From NCBI GenBank assembly GCA_017535315.1, contig JAFXUD010000049.1, positions 62,001 to 126,000 on the forward strand: a stretch of 64,000 nt of DNA, given 5' to 3'. The position numbers and the translations under genes are program-made. This document shows, one piece after another, positions 52,712-60,220 of this stretch; within the stretch, counting starts at the first letter, position 1, and each line of letters begins with the position of its first letter. This stretch comes from Victivallales bacterium. GTDB lineage: Bacteria; Verrucomicrobiota; Lentisphaeria; Oligosphaerales; Oligosphaeraceae. The notes beneath the pieces were generated by a model that made no database searches, was not told the origin of the DNA, and was given only the letters and a program-made list of their open reading frames with translations.

Positions 52712-53068
52712 ATGGGCGACGAACCAGTTGAAAAGAAAAAGCATTTCCGTCTCTTGCCAGCAGTCAAGGATTTTCTCCGCGACCAGCCTGGCGATGTGAA
52801 ACAAGAGCTGAATGGTATCATCTGGAAGCTGGAGACCGAAGGGACTTTATCCGCACCATACGGCGAGAAGGTCAGCGGTGACGACAGGCTTTTCGCGATT
52901 CGCGTCATACAAACGGGGAACATAAGGGTGTTCTATGTCTATGGCATCCTTGACAATGTGATCGGGCTGCATGGATATGTCAAGAAAACCGAGGAGATAC
53001 CTCAGCACGAACTGGACTATGCCAAGAAGATAGTTAGTCAACTAATAGCAGCAGGAGTGGTGAAATGA
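52712..53068 (+). CDS. RelE/HigB-type toxin (Gp49-like)
   Basis: A 118-residue protein of the HigB/RelE superfamily. The start at 52712 has AGGAG 7 nt upstream. The core fits the fold: helices (FLRDQPGDVKQELNGIIWKLETEG) then beta strands (KVSGDDRLFAIRVIQTGNIRVFYVYGILDNVIGLHGYVKK), ending with a helix (HELDYAKKI). Such toxins are ribosome-dependent mRNA endonucleases. The gene precedes and overlaps (ATGA) an HTH antitoxin gene, the toxin-first order typical of HigBA. Confidence 0.82.
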   Translation: MGDEPVEKKKHFRLLPAVKDFLRDQPGDVKQELNGIIWKLETEGTLSAPYGEKVSGDDRLFAIRVIQTGNIRVFYVYGILDNVIGLHGYVKKTEEIPQHELDYAKKIVSQLIAAGVVK

Positions 53069-53424
53069 GTAAGGAACATGCAGATTATCTGAGTGATGAG
53101 GAAATCGCGGCTGAAATCCAGCAGCTTGCAAAGGATATCAAGGCTGGCAAGAAGAGCGAGGACGAGCTTGAACGTGAAGCATACTTCACCGCGCCGGAGC
53201 GTGCCGAAGAGGTCGCGCTGATGCTGGACCGCATGAGATTTGTCGAGGAGCTTCACCGTCTCCGACAGGAATCGGGACTGACACAGAAGGAGCTTGCAGA
53301 GAGAATCGGAACAAAGCAGAGCTACATCACGGCTTTGGAGAATGGACGAAAGAACGCGACGTTCGACACCTTGGCCAGATATGCCAGGGCCTGTGGAAAA
53401 ACACTAAAACTTTCTTTCCTGTGA
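53065..53424 (+). CDS. XRE-family antitoxin (HigA-like)
   Basis: A 119-residue protein. The N-terminal ~55 residues are acidic and helical (toxin-binding region), and a classical Cro/CI helix-turn-helix lies at ~72-115 (LRQESGLTQKELAERIGTKQSYITALENGR). It overlaps the toxin gene by 4 bp, so translation is coupled. It should neutralise the toxin and repress the operon. Confidence 0.85.
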   Translation: MSKEHADYLSDEEIAAEIQQLAKDIKAGKKSEDELEREAYFTAPERAEEVALMLDRMRFVEELHRLRQESGLTQKELAERIGTKQSYITALENGRKNATFDTLARYARACGKTLKLSFL

Positions 53425-53474
53425 TGCGCTATCCGGAAAGAAACTGGTGCTAAGTGTTTTTTGGGGACAACTAT

Positions 53475-54323
53475 ATGGCTGCTAAGAACTTCAGCGTTGA
53501 ATTCTATCAAATTAATCTTGTTGGAGACAAGATACAACCTTTTGAAAACTATCTTGAACATCTCCTCGAGGACTATAAACCAGATTATACCAAACCGTTT
53601 TTCGGTGAAATTCATAAGTCAGCTGGATTTAATCATTGGCATGGTACTATCAACCTTGTTAAAAAGGATTATCTTCCGCAAATCTTTAACACGGACAAAG
53701 CCATCGCAAGAAATATGGCGCTTGAAGACTCCGAGGGCTTACTTTCCGTCTGCGCTTTTATGTACGTCCCCAAAAACAAACTATTGCTGGTGCTAAAAGA
53801 TTTTGGAGCCCCTGGTTTTTCGCTTTTGCTTGAACGTGTGAAAACAAAGAACGAGTTGGAAAAATGTGAGGCAGACATCTTGCTAAAAAAAGAGATGTAT
53901 GATAAATTAAGTAAAGCAAAAGAGATTAAGAGCTTTGCTTTCAAAGCGGCAAGAATCGCTCCAGATGCCTTGAGCAAGGAGGATAGTGCCATAGATTTCA
54001 TTCAGAGTTTACAAGGAATTAGCTATGGGGAGATTTCTGTTACTCTCAAATCGCGCAAAGGGAATGAATTGACATACTCATGGGTAAAACGTCTTGTGGA
54101 TGTGTTCAAACGCCAGCCGCAAGAAACGGTGAAAGATTTGAAGGTGACCGTTGGCGGAGACAATGAGCGAAAAGGGGAAATTCTGAACATGCTTGATTAT
54201 GCGTTTGTCACGAAAGTGACAATGACAACGCTAGATAAGACTGTACAATTAGACGAGCGGGAAAGGGCTTTGGAAAAAGCATACCAAGATGCGCAAGATG
54301 ATTTGACGGAGTTAGGGCTATGA
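53475..54323 (+). CDS. RexA-like putative phage-exclusion sensor
   Basis: A 282-residue soluble protein; the ATG at 53475 follows GGGGA. I did not find a motif-level family signature. However, size (282 vs ~279 residues), position directly before a four-helix membrane protein, ATGA overlap, and local similarity in order (lambda RexA ...LADDESLGFPSFLFVEGD... against ...ALEDSEGLLSVCAFMYVPKN...) all fit lambda RexA. In lambda, RexA senses a replication or recombination intermediate of an infecting phage and activates the RexB channel. The C-terminal ~40 residues are a charged helix (LDERERALEKAYQDAQDDL). Homology is proposed from reading alone. Confidence 0.5.
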   Translation: MAAKNFSVEFYQINLVGDKIQPFENYLEHLLEDYKPDYTKPFFGEIHKSAGFNHWHGTINLVKKDYLPQIFNTDKAIARNMALEDSEGLLSVCAFMYVPKNKLLLVLKDFGAPGFSLLLERVKTKNELEKCEADILLKKEMYDKLSKAKEIKSFAFKAARIAPDALSKEDSAIDFIQSLQGISYGEISVTLKSRKGNELTYSWVKRLVDVFKRQPQETVKDLKVTVGGDNERKGEILNMLDYAFVTKVTMTTLDKTVQLDERERALEKAYQDAQDDLTELGL

Positions 54324-54787
54324 TACTGTTGTTAAGATTCTCTGGTTTTATTGCTTGGTGTTTTGCTTTGCTTTTGTCGCTGGTTTTTCTTCCTAAGCAG
54401 TTATCAGGTCATAATGCCATGTTTCTTTCTGATTTCATGAAAACATATGTGACCATAGCAACTATTCTTATTGGTTTTTCCACAGGAATTACCAACAATT
54501 TTATAACTGGAACCAATGAAAAAATGATGAGACTTATTAGAAAACATCATTTCTATCAAAGTTTTCTCTGGCAGTTTCATGCCACGACTACTGTTAACTT
54601 CCTTGGTCTTCTGTTTGGATTGCTTGTGATTCTGTTGCTGGAGTATTTTCCTGGAGGTACAATTGTATGGTGGATCGCTATTTTTTCGCTTGCAATTGCA
54701 TCAGCAGGGATTGCGATGTTTCTGGCCGCCGCATGGACAAGCGTATTGATTGCACAGAAAACCGATGAGTTATATGGAGATGATTAA
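54320..54787 (+). CDS. RexB-like four-helix membrane protein
   Basis: A 155-residue inner-membrane protein with four hydrophobic segments: ~3-24, ~39-60 (YVTIATILIGFSTGITN), ~88-113 (TVNFLGLLFGLLVILLLEYF) and ~117-142. A basic loop (KMMRLIRKHH) follows helix 2 and a polar tail closes it. Lambda RexB is 144 residues with the same arrangement, including a basic loop after helix 2 and a short polar tail after helix 4. RexB is described as an ion channel that depolarises the cell during abortive infection. It overlaps the RexA-like gene by 4 bp and is followed by a strong terminator. Confidence 0.55.
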   Translation: MILLLRFSGFIAWCFALLLSLVFLPKQLSGHNAMFLSDFMKTYVTIATILIGFSTGITNNFITGTNEKMMRLIRKHHFYQSFLWQFHATTTVNFLGLLFGLLVILLLEYFPGGTIVWWIAIFSLAIASAGIAMFLAAAWTSVLIAQKTDELYGDD

Positions 54788-54811
54788 GTAATCATCCATC
54801 AGAACTGCCAT

Positions 54812-54846
54812 TAGGCCGCCTGGAGCTATTCCAGACGGCCTTTTTT
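54812..54846 (+). terminator. Rho-independent terminator after the RexAB-like pair
   Basis: AGGCCG-c-CTGGA, a 5-nt loop and TCCAG-a-CGGCCT form an 11-bp stem with one mismatch, followed by seven T residues. It closes the toxin-antitoxin/RexAB-like operon. Confidence 0.85.
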
Positions 54847-54885
54847 TGCGCCCGTTTCCTTTATTGTGCAAAAATCATCAATAAT

Positions 54886-54901
54886 ATGTGCATTTATGCA
54901 C
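54886..54901. promoter_or_regulatory. Palindromic operator-like site
   Basis: TGTGCAT-TT-ATGCACA is a perfect 7-bp dyad in AT-rich DNA about 45 bp upstream of the phage HTH gene at 54948, where a promoter is expected. It may be the binding site of a prophage regulator. Confidence 0.5.
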
Positions 54902-54947
54902 ACAATCATATTTATTTTTGTCTAAAACGGCTTATATTAAGGCTATT

Positions 54948-55319
54948 ATGAGAGACAACGCCCGATATGAATACGCCATGGCGGTCACGCAGGCGGAGGA
55001 GGCGGAGGACGCCTGTGACAGGGAGGACCTCTACGCCATCGCCGCGGGGATGGCGCGCGAGGCCATACGGGCGATATGCAAGGCCTCGGACGGGCGCCCC
55101 GACGCGATGCTCCTCTTGATGATGCGCGGGAGCGGAATGAGCCTGCGCGAGATTGCGCGCGCCCTGGGGAGGGCGCACCCGCCTGTTATGCGCAGGCTGA
55201 AGCGCCTGGCGAAAAGGCACCCCGAGATGGCCGATTACATCCGCAGCGGGAATCCGCTGGACCTCTACACGGAGCTGACGAAAGATGCCAAGGACAAGAC
55301 AACTGCCAGCCAACTATGA
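54948..55319 (+). CDS. Phage small HTH protein preceding the terminase
   Basis: A 123-residue protein. The start at 54948 has AAGG ~6 nt upstream. A helix-turn-helix-like stretch (MSLREIARALGRAHPPVMRRLKRL) lies at ~66-90 and the N-terminus is acidic and helical. It overlaps the small-terminase gene by 35 bp. The position fits a terminase-accessory or late regulator protein of Mu-like phages, but no family is certain. Confidence 0.6.
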   Translation: MRDNARYEYAMAVTQAEEAEDACDREDLYAIAAGMAREAIRAICKASDGRPDAMLLLMMRGSGMSLREIARALGRAHPPVMRRLKRLAKRHPEMADYIRSGNPLDLYTELTKDAKDKTTASQL

Positions 55320-55809
55320 CGGATCGGGACCGCTGCCGAATCCGAGGCACGAGGCGTTCTGCGTCGCATACGTCGGCGAGCAGAGAGGCAATGCCGCCGC
55401 ATCCTATCGCGCGGCGGGGTACAAGACCAAGAAGAGGCATCCAGACGCGGCGGCTGGACAGCGTTTGTTGACATTTGTTGACATCCAGAAGCGCATCGCA
55501 CACCTTGAAAACGAGCTGGCTGAGAAGGAGAAGCTGAAGGCCATCGACGCTATACGGCACCTGAAGGCGGTGGCGACTGTGACGCTGGCGGACTTCATCG
55601 GATCAGGCGGGCACATCGACATAAAGAAGCTGCGCGACCCCGCCCTGGCGCAGGCGATCCAGGAAATCACGCCCATATTCGACAAGGACGGGTGCCTTCT
55701 CGACTACCGCATCAAGCTGAAGGACAGCATGAAGGCGCTTCAGCTCCTTGGACTTGCGGAGGCGGACCAGCCTGGCGGCGTGCAGCAGGTGCTGGTGATT
55801 AATGTTTGA
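55285..55809 (+). CDS. Phage terminase small subunit
   Basis: A 174-residue protein. The segment FCVAYVGEQRGNAAASYRAAGYKTKKRHPDAAAGQRLL is the N-terminal HTH typical of Terminase_2-type small subunits, followed by a coiled-coil (ENELAEKEKLKAIDAI) and a C-terminal region for contact with the large subunit. It recognises packaging DNA. The large subunit follows after a 265-bp GC-rich gap. Confidence 0.8.
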   Translation: MPRTRQLPANYDGSGPLPNPRHEAFCVAYVGEQRGNAAASYRAAGYKTKKRHPDAAAGQRLLTFVDIQKRIAHLENELAEKEKLKAIDAIRHLKAVATVTLADFIGSGGHIDIKKLRDPALAQAIQEITPIFDKDGCLLDYRIKLKDSMKALQLLGLAEADQPGGVQQVLVINV

Positions 55810-55815
55810 TTCGAC

Positions 55816-55838
55816 GGAGGGGCAATCGTCGCCCCTCC
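55816..55838 (+). other. GC-rich hairpin after the small terminase gene
   Basis: GGAGGGGC and GCCCCTCC form a perfect 8-bp stem with a 7-nt loop, beginning 7 bp after the stop codon. No T-run follows. The rest of 55839-56074 is GC-rich with no gene I can support. Confidence 0.5.
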
Positions 55839-56074
55839 ATAGGGTGCCGAAGCCCACATATATATAGAGCCGTTTTGCATCCGCCCCACACGCGCCTGCA
55901 TCGGCGCGGCGCAAAGCCCTGCGCGGGCGGTGGCGGCGCCGTGCGGCGGCGGGGCGCACTCCAGCGGGCGCTTTTCTGCCTTTCTCGCCCGTAAATACCG
56001 CCGTCCATTCCTTACGCGTGCAAGCCTGCCCGCACGCGCGACGCCCGCGCAGGGCAGGCGCTTTCCCCTTCACC

Positions 56075-57421
56075 ATGCCGAATACGACCACACAGGCCAA
56101 GACATACACCCTTTCGCCAAAGCAGCGTCAAGCGTGGCTCCTTCTGGAGGACACGCGCTACCGACGCTATCTCTTCGACGGCGGGGCAAGGAGCGGCAAG
56201 ACGGATTTGACGCTGGTGTGGCTCGTATCCCAGGCGGCGAGGTTCGCGGGCGCGCGAATCCTGCTGGCCAGGTGGAAGCTCGACCACGCGCGGACAACCC
56301 TCTGGAGCCTGTCGCTGAAGAAGCTGCTCCCGCCAGGGTGCAGCGGCGTCCGCTACCTGGAGGGCAGCCTGGAGGCCCGTTTCCCGAACGGCAGCGTCAT
56401 CCGCGTGGGAGGCCTGGACGATTCGGACCGCGTGGATAAGATTCTCGGCGACGAATACCTCCACATCTTCATCAACGAGGCGACACAGATCAGCTGGGAG
56501 ACGGTGACGAAGGTGATGACGCGCCTCTCGCAGGACATCCCAGGCGCGACGCGCAAGCTCATCCTGGACTGCAACCCGAAGGGGCCGCGACACTGGCTCC
56601 ACCAGGTGGGCGTGCAGCACGTTTTGCCCAGCAGCGGCACGAGCCAGGAGGCGGTCCCGCTGCCCGACGCGGAGAGCTGGGCGCGGCTTTCCTGGACGCC
56701 ATACGACAACCCGCACCTGCCCGCCGACACCATCCGCACGCTGGAGGCCCTGCCTGGTGTGATGCGGCGCAGGATGCTGCTGGGCGAGTGGTGCAGCAAC
56801 GAAGGGGCCGTCTATGAGATGTTCGAGCCAGACATCCACTGCTTCGACGCCCTTCCCGAGGGCTCTGGCGAGTGGCGCAGGATTCGCGGCATCGACTTCG
56901 GCTTCACCAACCCGTTCGTCTGCCTCTGGGGCGCGATCGACGGGGACGGAAGGCTCTGGGTGTATCGGGAGCTCTACCGCACGAAGACGCAGGTGGTCGA
57001 TCTGGCCGCGATGATACTGGCCGCCGAGAAAAACGCCTTCACGACGGTGGCGGACCCCGAGGACGCGGAGGCGCGCGCGGTGCTGAACAACGCTGGCGTG
57101 GGCAACGTGCCCGCGTTCAACGACGTGTCGGCTGGCATCCAGGCGACGCAGAAGCGGTTCGCCTTGGCTGGGGACGGCAGGCCGAGGCTCTTCATCTCCA
57201 GGTCCTGCGTCAACACCATCAGCGAGCTCTACGAATACCGATGGGCCGACCAGAAGGAGGGGAGGGACGCGGACGAGAAGCCCGTCAAGGCCCACGACCA
57301 CGCGATGGACGCTCTCCGCTATCTGGTGATGGAGGCCGACAGGCCGACGACATACGCCGTGACACTGCCAGAGGAGAGGAAGAGGGAGGACGGCGCGTCC
57401 TCATGGGCGACCGTCTTCTGA
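56075..57421 (+). CDS. Phage terminase large subunit
   Basis: A 448-residue packaging motor. Walker A is GGARSGKT, Walker B with catalytic Glu is LHIFINEATQ, and the nuclease domain begins at RGIDFGFTNPFVCLWG, with further acidic residues in VADPEDAEARAV and HDHAMDALRYL. It resembles PBSX-type/Terminase_3 large subunits. The start is uncertain: no good ribosome-binding site precedes the ATG at 56075, and the frame is open upstream to 56018. It cuts and pumps phage DNA into the prohead. Confidence 0.88.
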   Translation: MPNTTTQAKTYTLSPKQRQAWLLLEDTRYRRYLFDGGARSGKTDLTLVWLVSQAARFAGARILLARWKLDHARTTLWSLSLKKLLPPGCSGVRYLEGSLEARFPNGSVIRVGGLDDSDRVDKILGDEYLHIFINEATQISWETVTKVMTRLSQDIPGATRKLILDCNPKGPRHWLHQVGVQHVLPSSGTSQEAVPLPDAESWARLSWTPYDNPHLPADTIRTLEALPGVMRRRMLLGEWCSNEGAVYEMFEPDIHCFDALPEGSGEWRRIRGIDFGFTNPFVCLWGAIDGDGRLWVYRELYRTKTQVVDLAAMILAAEKNAFTTVADPEDAEARAVLNNAGVGNVPAFNDVSAGIQATQKRFALAGDGRPRLFISRSCVNTISELYEYRWADQKEGRDADEKPVKAHDHAMDALRYLVMEADRPTTYAVTLPEERKREDGASSWATVF

Positions 57422-57499
57422 CCACGGAAAACGGCCAGGGGGGGGTACCACTTTTGACCGACACGAAAATTTTTTCACTTTTTTTTGGAGACCAGAAAA

Positions 57500-59590
57500 A
57501 TGAGCGTTGAGACACTGAAGAACGGCGCGCTGAGGAATGCGTTCCCCGACGGGCGGCCCGAACGCCTGGAGGGCGCTGGCGGCGACATGATGGCGATGGC
57601 CGTGAGCCTTTTCGACGGCGTGGCAGCGAAGGTGCGGCTGACACCAGACCGACTTGTCAACATCATCACGCAGGCGGACGGCGGCGACCCGCGCGAGCAG
57701 GCCGTGCTGTTCTCGACCGTGCTGGAGAAGGAGCCCATCGTGGCAAGCCACCTCCAGACGCGGCGGCTGGCGGTGCAGTCCTGCCCCTGGAGCGTCCAGA
57801 GCAAGGCGCAGCCAGCGTTGGCGGAGGAGATACAGGAGGAGCTTCTGCGGGCGGGAATCAGGCAGGCCATCGGCCACCTCCTCGACTGCATCGGGACGGG
57901 CTATTCGGGCGCGGTGGTCGATTGGGCGAAGGGGGGAGCGGGCATCAACGGCTTCGTCCCCATCTCGCCCGACGTGTGGACGTTCGACGAGGGCGGCTAT
58001 CCCGCCATCACGACCATCGACGGCAAGAACGAGGTGCCTCTGGCGAAATACCACCCCGCGCAAATCCTCTACGTGGTGAACGACGGGAAGGCGGGCCTGC
58101 CCTGCCGAAAGGGGGTGCTGCGGACGCTGCTCTGGATGCACCTCTTCAAGAACTCCAGCTTCCGCGACTGGGCCGTCTTCCTGGAGCGTTTCGGCATCCC
58201 CTTCATCCTCGGCAAGATACCCTCTGGCGACTTCTTCGACGCGAAGAAGCGGGAGGAGCTCTTGAAGGGCATCATGGGCATCCGCTCTGGAGGCGCTGGC
58301 GTTGGCACGGTGGAGACGGAGATGCAGATACTCAACGGCGCGTCCAGCGGAAACCAGCAGGCCTACGAGGGATTCCAGCGGTACTGCGACGAGATCATGA
58401 CGCTGGTGATACTCGGCCAGCGGGCAAGCTCCGACGCGGCTGGCGGCCTCTCCAAGGGCACTGCGCAGGAGGCGGTCAGGCAGGACCTGCTCGCCGCCGA
58501 CTGCGGGATAATCGAGGAGGCAGTCCAGAAGACCTGCGTCGAATGGCTCTGCCGCCTGAAGCACGGCATGGCGGACGCTGGCGACATCCGCTTCAAGATA
58601 GACTGCGCCCTGCCCGAGGACATGAACACCCGCGCGGAACGCGACCTGAAGATCTCCCAGGCGACGGGCTGCAGGCTCTCCCGCAAGTACGCGATGGAAA
58701 CCTACGGCGTGGAGCTGGAGGAGCCGACGCCGCCGCCCGACCCGCTGGCGCAGATGCGGCAGGGCGAGTTCTCAGACCGCCCTTTTGACCTCGCCGCCAG
58801 GCGCAGGGAGGCTGCCTGGCGGCTCACGCGGGCGACAGTCCGCAGGATGATGGACGAGGACGTGTTCGAGGCGTGGCGTGGCCCCATCGAGGCCGCCGCC
58901 AGACGCGCCTTCGGCGACATCGACCCAGAGGCGGAGGACGCCATCGAGCAGTTCGGGAAACGCGTGCCAGACTTCCTCGCCGCTCTCCCTGGCATCCTCG
59001 ACCACTTCGCGCCCGAGGAGTTCTGCCGCGTCATGCGCGGCGGAGTCCTCGCCTCGTTCCTCAACTCCCTCCCGCCGAACGCGCTGCGGAAAAGAAACAT
59101 AGACGGTGCGGAAGCGTTCTGGGACGGGCAGCCGCGCAAGCCAAATGGTCAGTTCACATTCGGCAAGATGCCGAGTTATACCATCGTCAAGCAGCCTGGC
59201 TGGCATTTCAAGGGTGTGAAGACCAATGAGAAAGTAAAGGAAATCAAAGGCATCCTTGGCGACACTAAATTGGCAAACAAAGATATTCCTGGAAATGTCG
59301 GCTTCTACACTGCGGGAGTGAAACACATCGTCGGATACGGTGATACCAGTGAAATAGAACATATAATAAGGTCACCGAAAATCCTACAGGAAATCTTCTC
59401 TCAAGGCAAATGCGCTGAAGAGCCTGTCCACGATGACAAACCATATGCAGACAGATGCTGGCATGTGAAGCGGACTTGCAAAATAAACGGCATAACCAGC
59501 CGTTTCGAGTTTGTCGTGCTACATCATTTAGACATAGGAGGAAATGTCTTATATGACATAAAATGCGGAAGCAACAAAAAAAGGCCCTAG
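57500..59590 (+). CDS. Phage portal protein (Mu gp29/DUF935-like) with extra C-terminal domain
   Basis: A 696-residue protein; GGAG 7 nt before 57500 fixes the start. Residues ~1-430 look like the DUF935/Mu gp29 portal (VLEKEPIVASHLQTRRLAV, RDWAVFLERFGIPFILGK, LILGQRASSDAAGGLSKGTAQEAVRQDLL). Residues ~430-560 are a helical extension. From ~565 (DGQPRKPNGQFTFGKMPSYTI) a separate ~135-residue domain follows, ending NGITSRFEFVVLHHL plus 21 further residues. Nuclease-like toxin domains (PBECR group) are known on phage portal or MuF proteins; this tail may be one, but that is inference. A second copy of the tail's last segment lies downstream at 59714. Confidence 0.78.
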   Translation: MSVETLKNGALRNAFPDGRPERLEGAGGDMMAMAVSLFDGVAAKVRLTPDRLVNIITQADGGDPREQAVLFSTVLEKEPIVASHLQTRRLAVQSCPWSVQSKAQPALAEEIQEELLRAGIRQAIGHLLDCIGTGYSGAVVDWAKGGAGINGFVPISPDVWTFDEGGYPAITTIDGKNEVPLAKYHPAQILYVVNDGKAGLPCRKGVLRTLLWMHLFKNSSFRDWAVFLERFGIPFILGKIPSGDFFDAKKREELLKGIMGIRSGGAGVGTVETEMQILNGASSGNQQAYEGFQRYCDEIMTLVILGQRASSDAAGGLSKGTAQEAVRQDLLAADCGIIEEAVQKTCVEWLCRLKHGMADAGDIRFKIDCALPEDMNTRAERDLKISQATGCRLSRKYAMETYGVELEEPTPPPDPLAQMRQGEFSDRPFDLAARRREAAWRLTRATVRRMMDEDVFEAWRGPIEAAARRAFGDIDPEAEDAIEQFGKRVPDFLAALPGILDHFAPEEFCRVMRGGVLASFLNSLPPNALRKRNIDGAEAFWDGQPRKPNGQFTFGKMPSYTIVKQPGWHFKGVKTNEKVKEIKGILGDTKLANKDIPGNVGFYTAGVKHIVGYGDTSEIEHIIRSPKILQEIFSQGKCAEEPVHDDKPYADRCWHVKRTCKINGITSRFEFVVLHHLDIGGNVLYDIKCGSNKKRP

Positions 59591-60200
59591 TCTGAAAATC
59601 CGTGTTTTCAACATCCTAGCAAAGACTAGGGGAATTATACAGTGGCTATCAGGCCTAGAACCAGAATTATTATACCACGCAAACGGAGAATTGCAAACGC
59701 CTCCGATGAAAAAAACGGTATAACCAGCCGTTTCGAGTTTGTCGTGCTACATCATTTGGGAGTAAAAAGCAATGTTTTGTATGAAGTAATATGCAAAACA
59801 AAAAAAGGCCTCGCTTAATCGCGAGGCTCTCCCTCTCTATGGGTGGTAGCTCATAGAGAGTAACCTGCTATGGCCAAGCATCATCACGCTCCCACAACGA
59901 CAAGGCATATCAACACGGTGAGTCATTACATGGCCAAGTCTGAATATTATTATAATCTGCAAACGGAGAATTGCAAACGCCTCCGATAAAATAAAACGGC
60001 CTGGTAATAACCCAGGCCGAGTAGCGCACGCTTATGGATTCACGATACGCCATTGCATTTCACCAGCCAGCACATGACTAGAAAAAGGCCAACTGCCTAG
60101 AACATGATGTGCTCACTCATCAGTTGCCACAATTACTATTATAACCCACAAAAAAGAGAATTGCAAACGCCTCCGATGAAAAAAAGGGTGCCACCAGGCC
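59591..60200. repeat. Modular array of structured repeats between portal and protease genes
   Basis: There is no intact gene in 630 bp. A core, GAGAATTGCAAACGCCTCCG, occurs at 59686, 59966 and 60156, each preceded by TATTATA-like bases and followed by GATRAAA and an A-run. Each A-run leads into a GGCC hairpin (GCCTCGC-TTAAT-GCGAGGC near 59808; GGCCTGG-CCAGGCC near 59999), as does the end of the portal gene itself (CCCTAGTCT/AGACTAGGG). Further stems lie between, such as CTCTCTATG/CATAGAGAG near 59832. The layout suggests cassettes of 190-280 bp separated by a common joint. Confidence 0.75.
59714..59818 (+). pseudogene. Orphan copy of the portal protein's C-terminal tail
   Basis: Thirty-four codons plus stop read NGITSRFEFVVLHHLGVKSN and continue to a new end KTKKGLA. 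The first 15 codons repeat the last part of the portal gene (near 59490-59535) with one base change; the rest is related but different (VLYEVICKTKK against VLYDIKCGSNKK). There is no start codon or ribosome-binding site of its own. It looks like an alternative 3' end that could be swapped in by recombination. Confidence 0.7.
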
Positions 60201-60220
60201 ATATATAAAGAGGTACCAAC

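Noticed and set aside
55817-56074. Possible small gene between the terminase subunits
   Set aside because: The frames there are Arg/Cys-rich with no start site or recognisable domain, as expected from GC-rich noncoding DNA.
59591-60200. Diversity-generating retroelement, retron or group II intron
   Set aside because: No reverse transcriptase gene or intron domain V-like sequence is present in the window.
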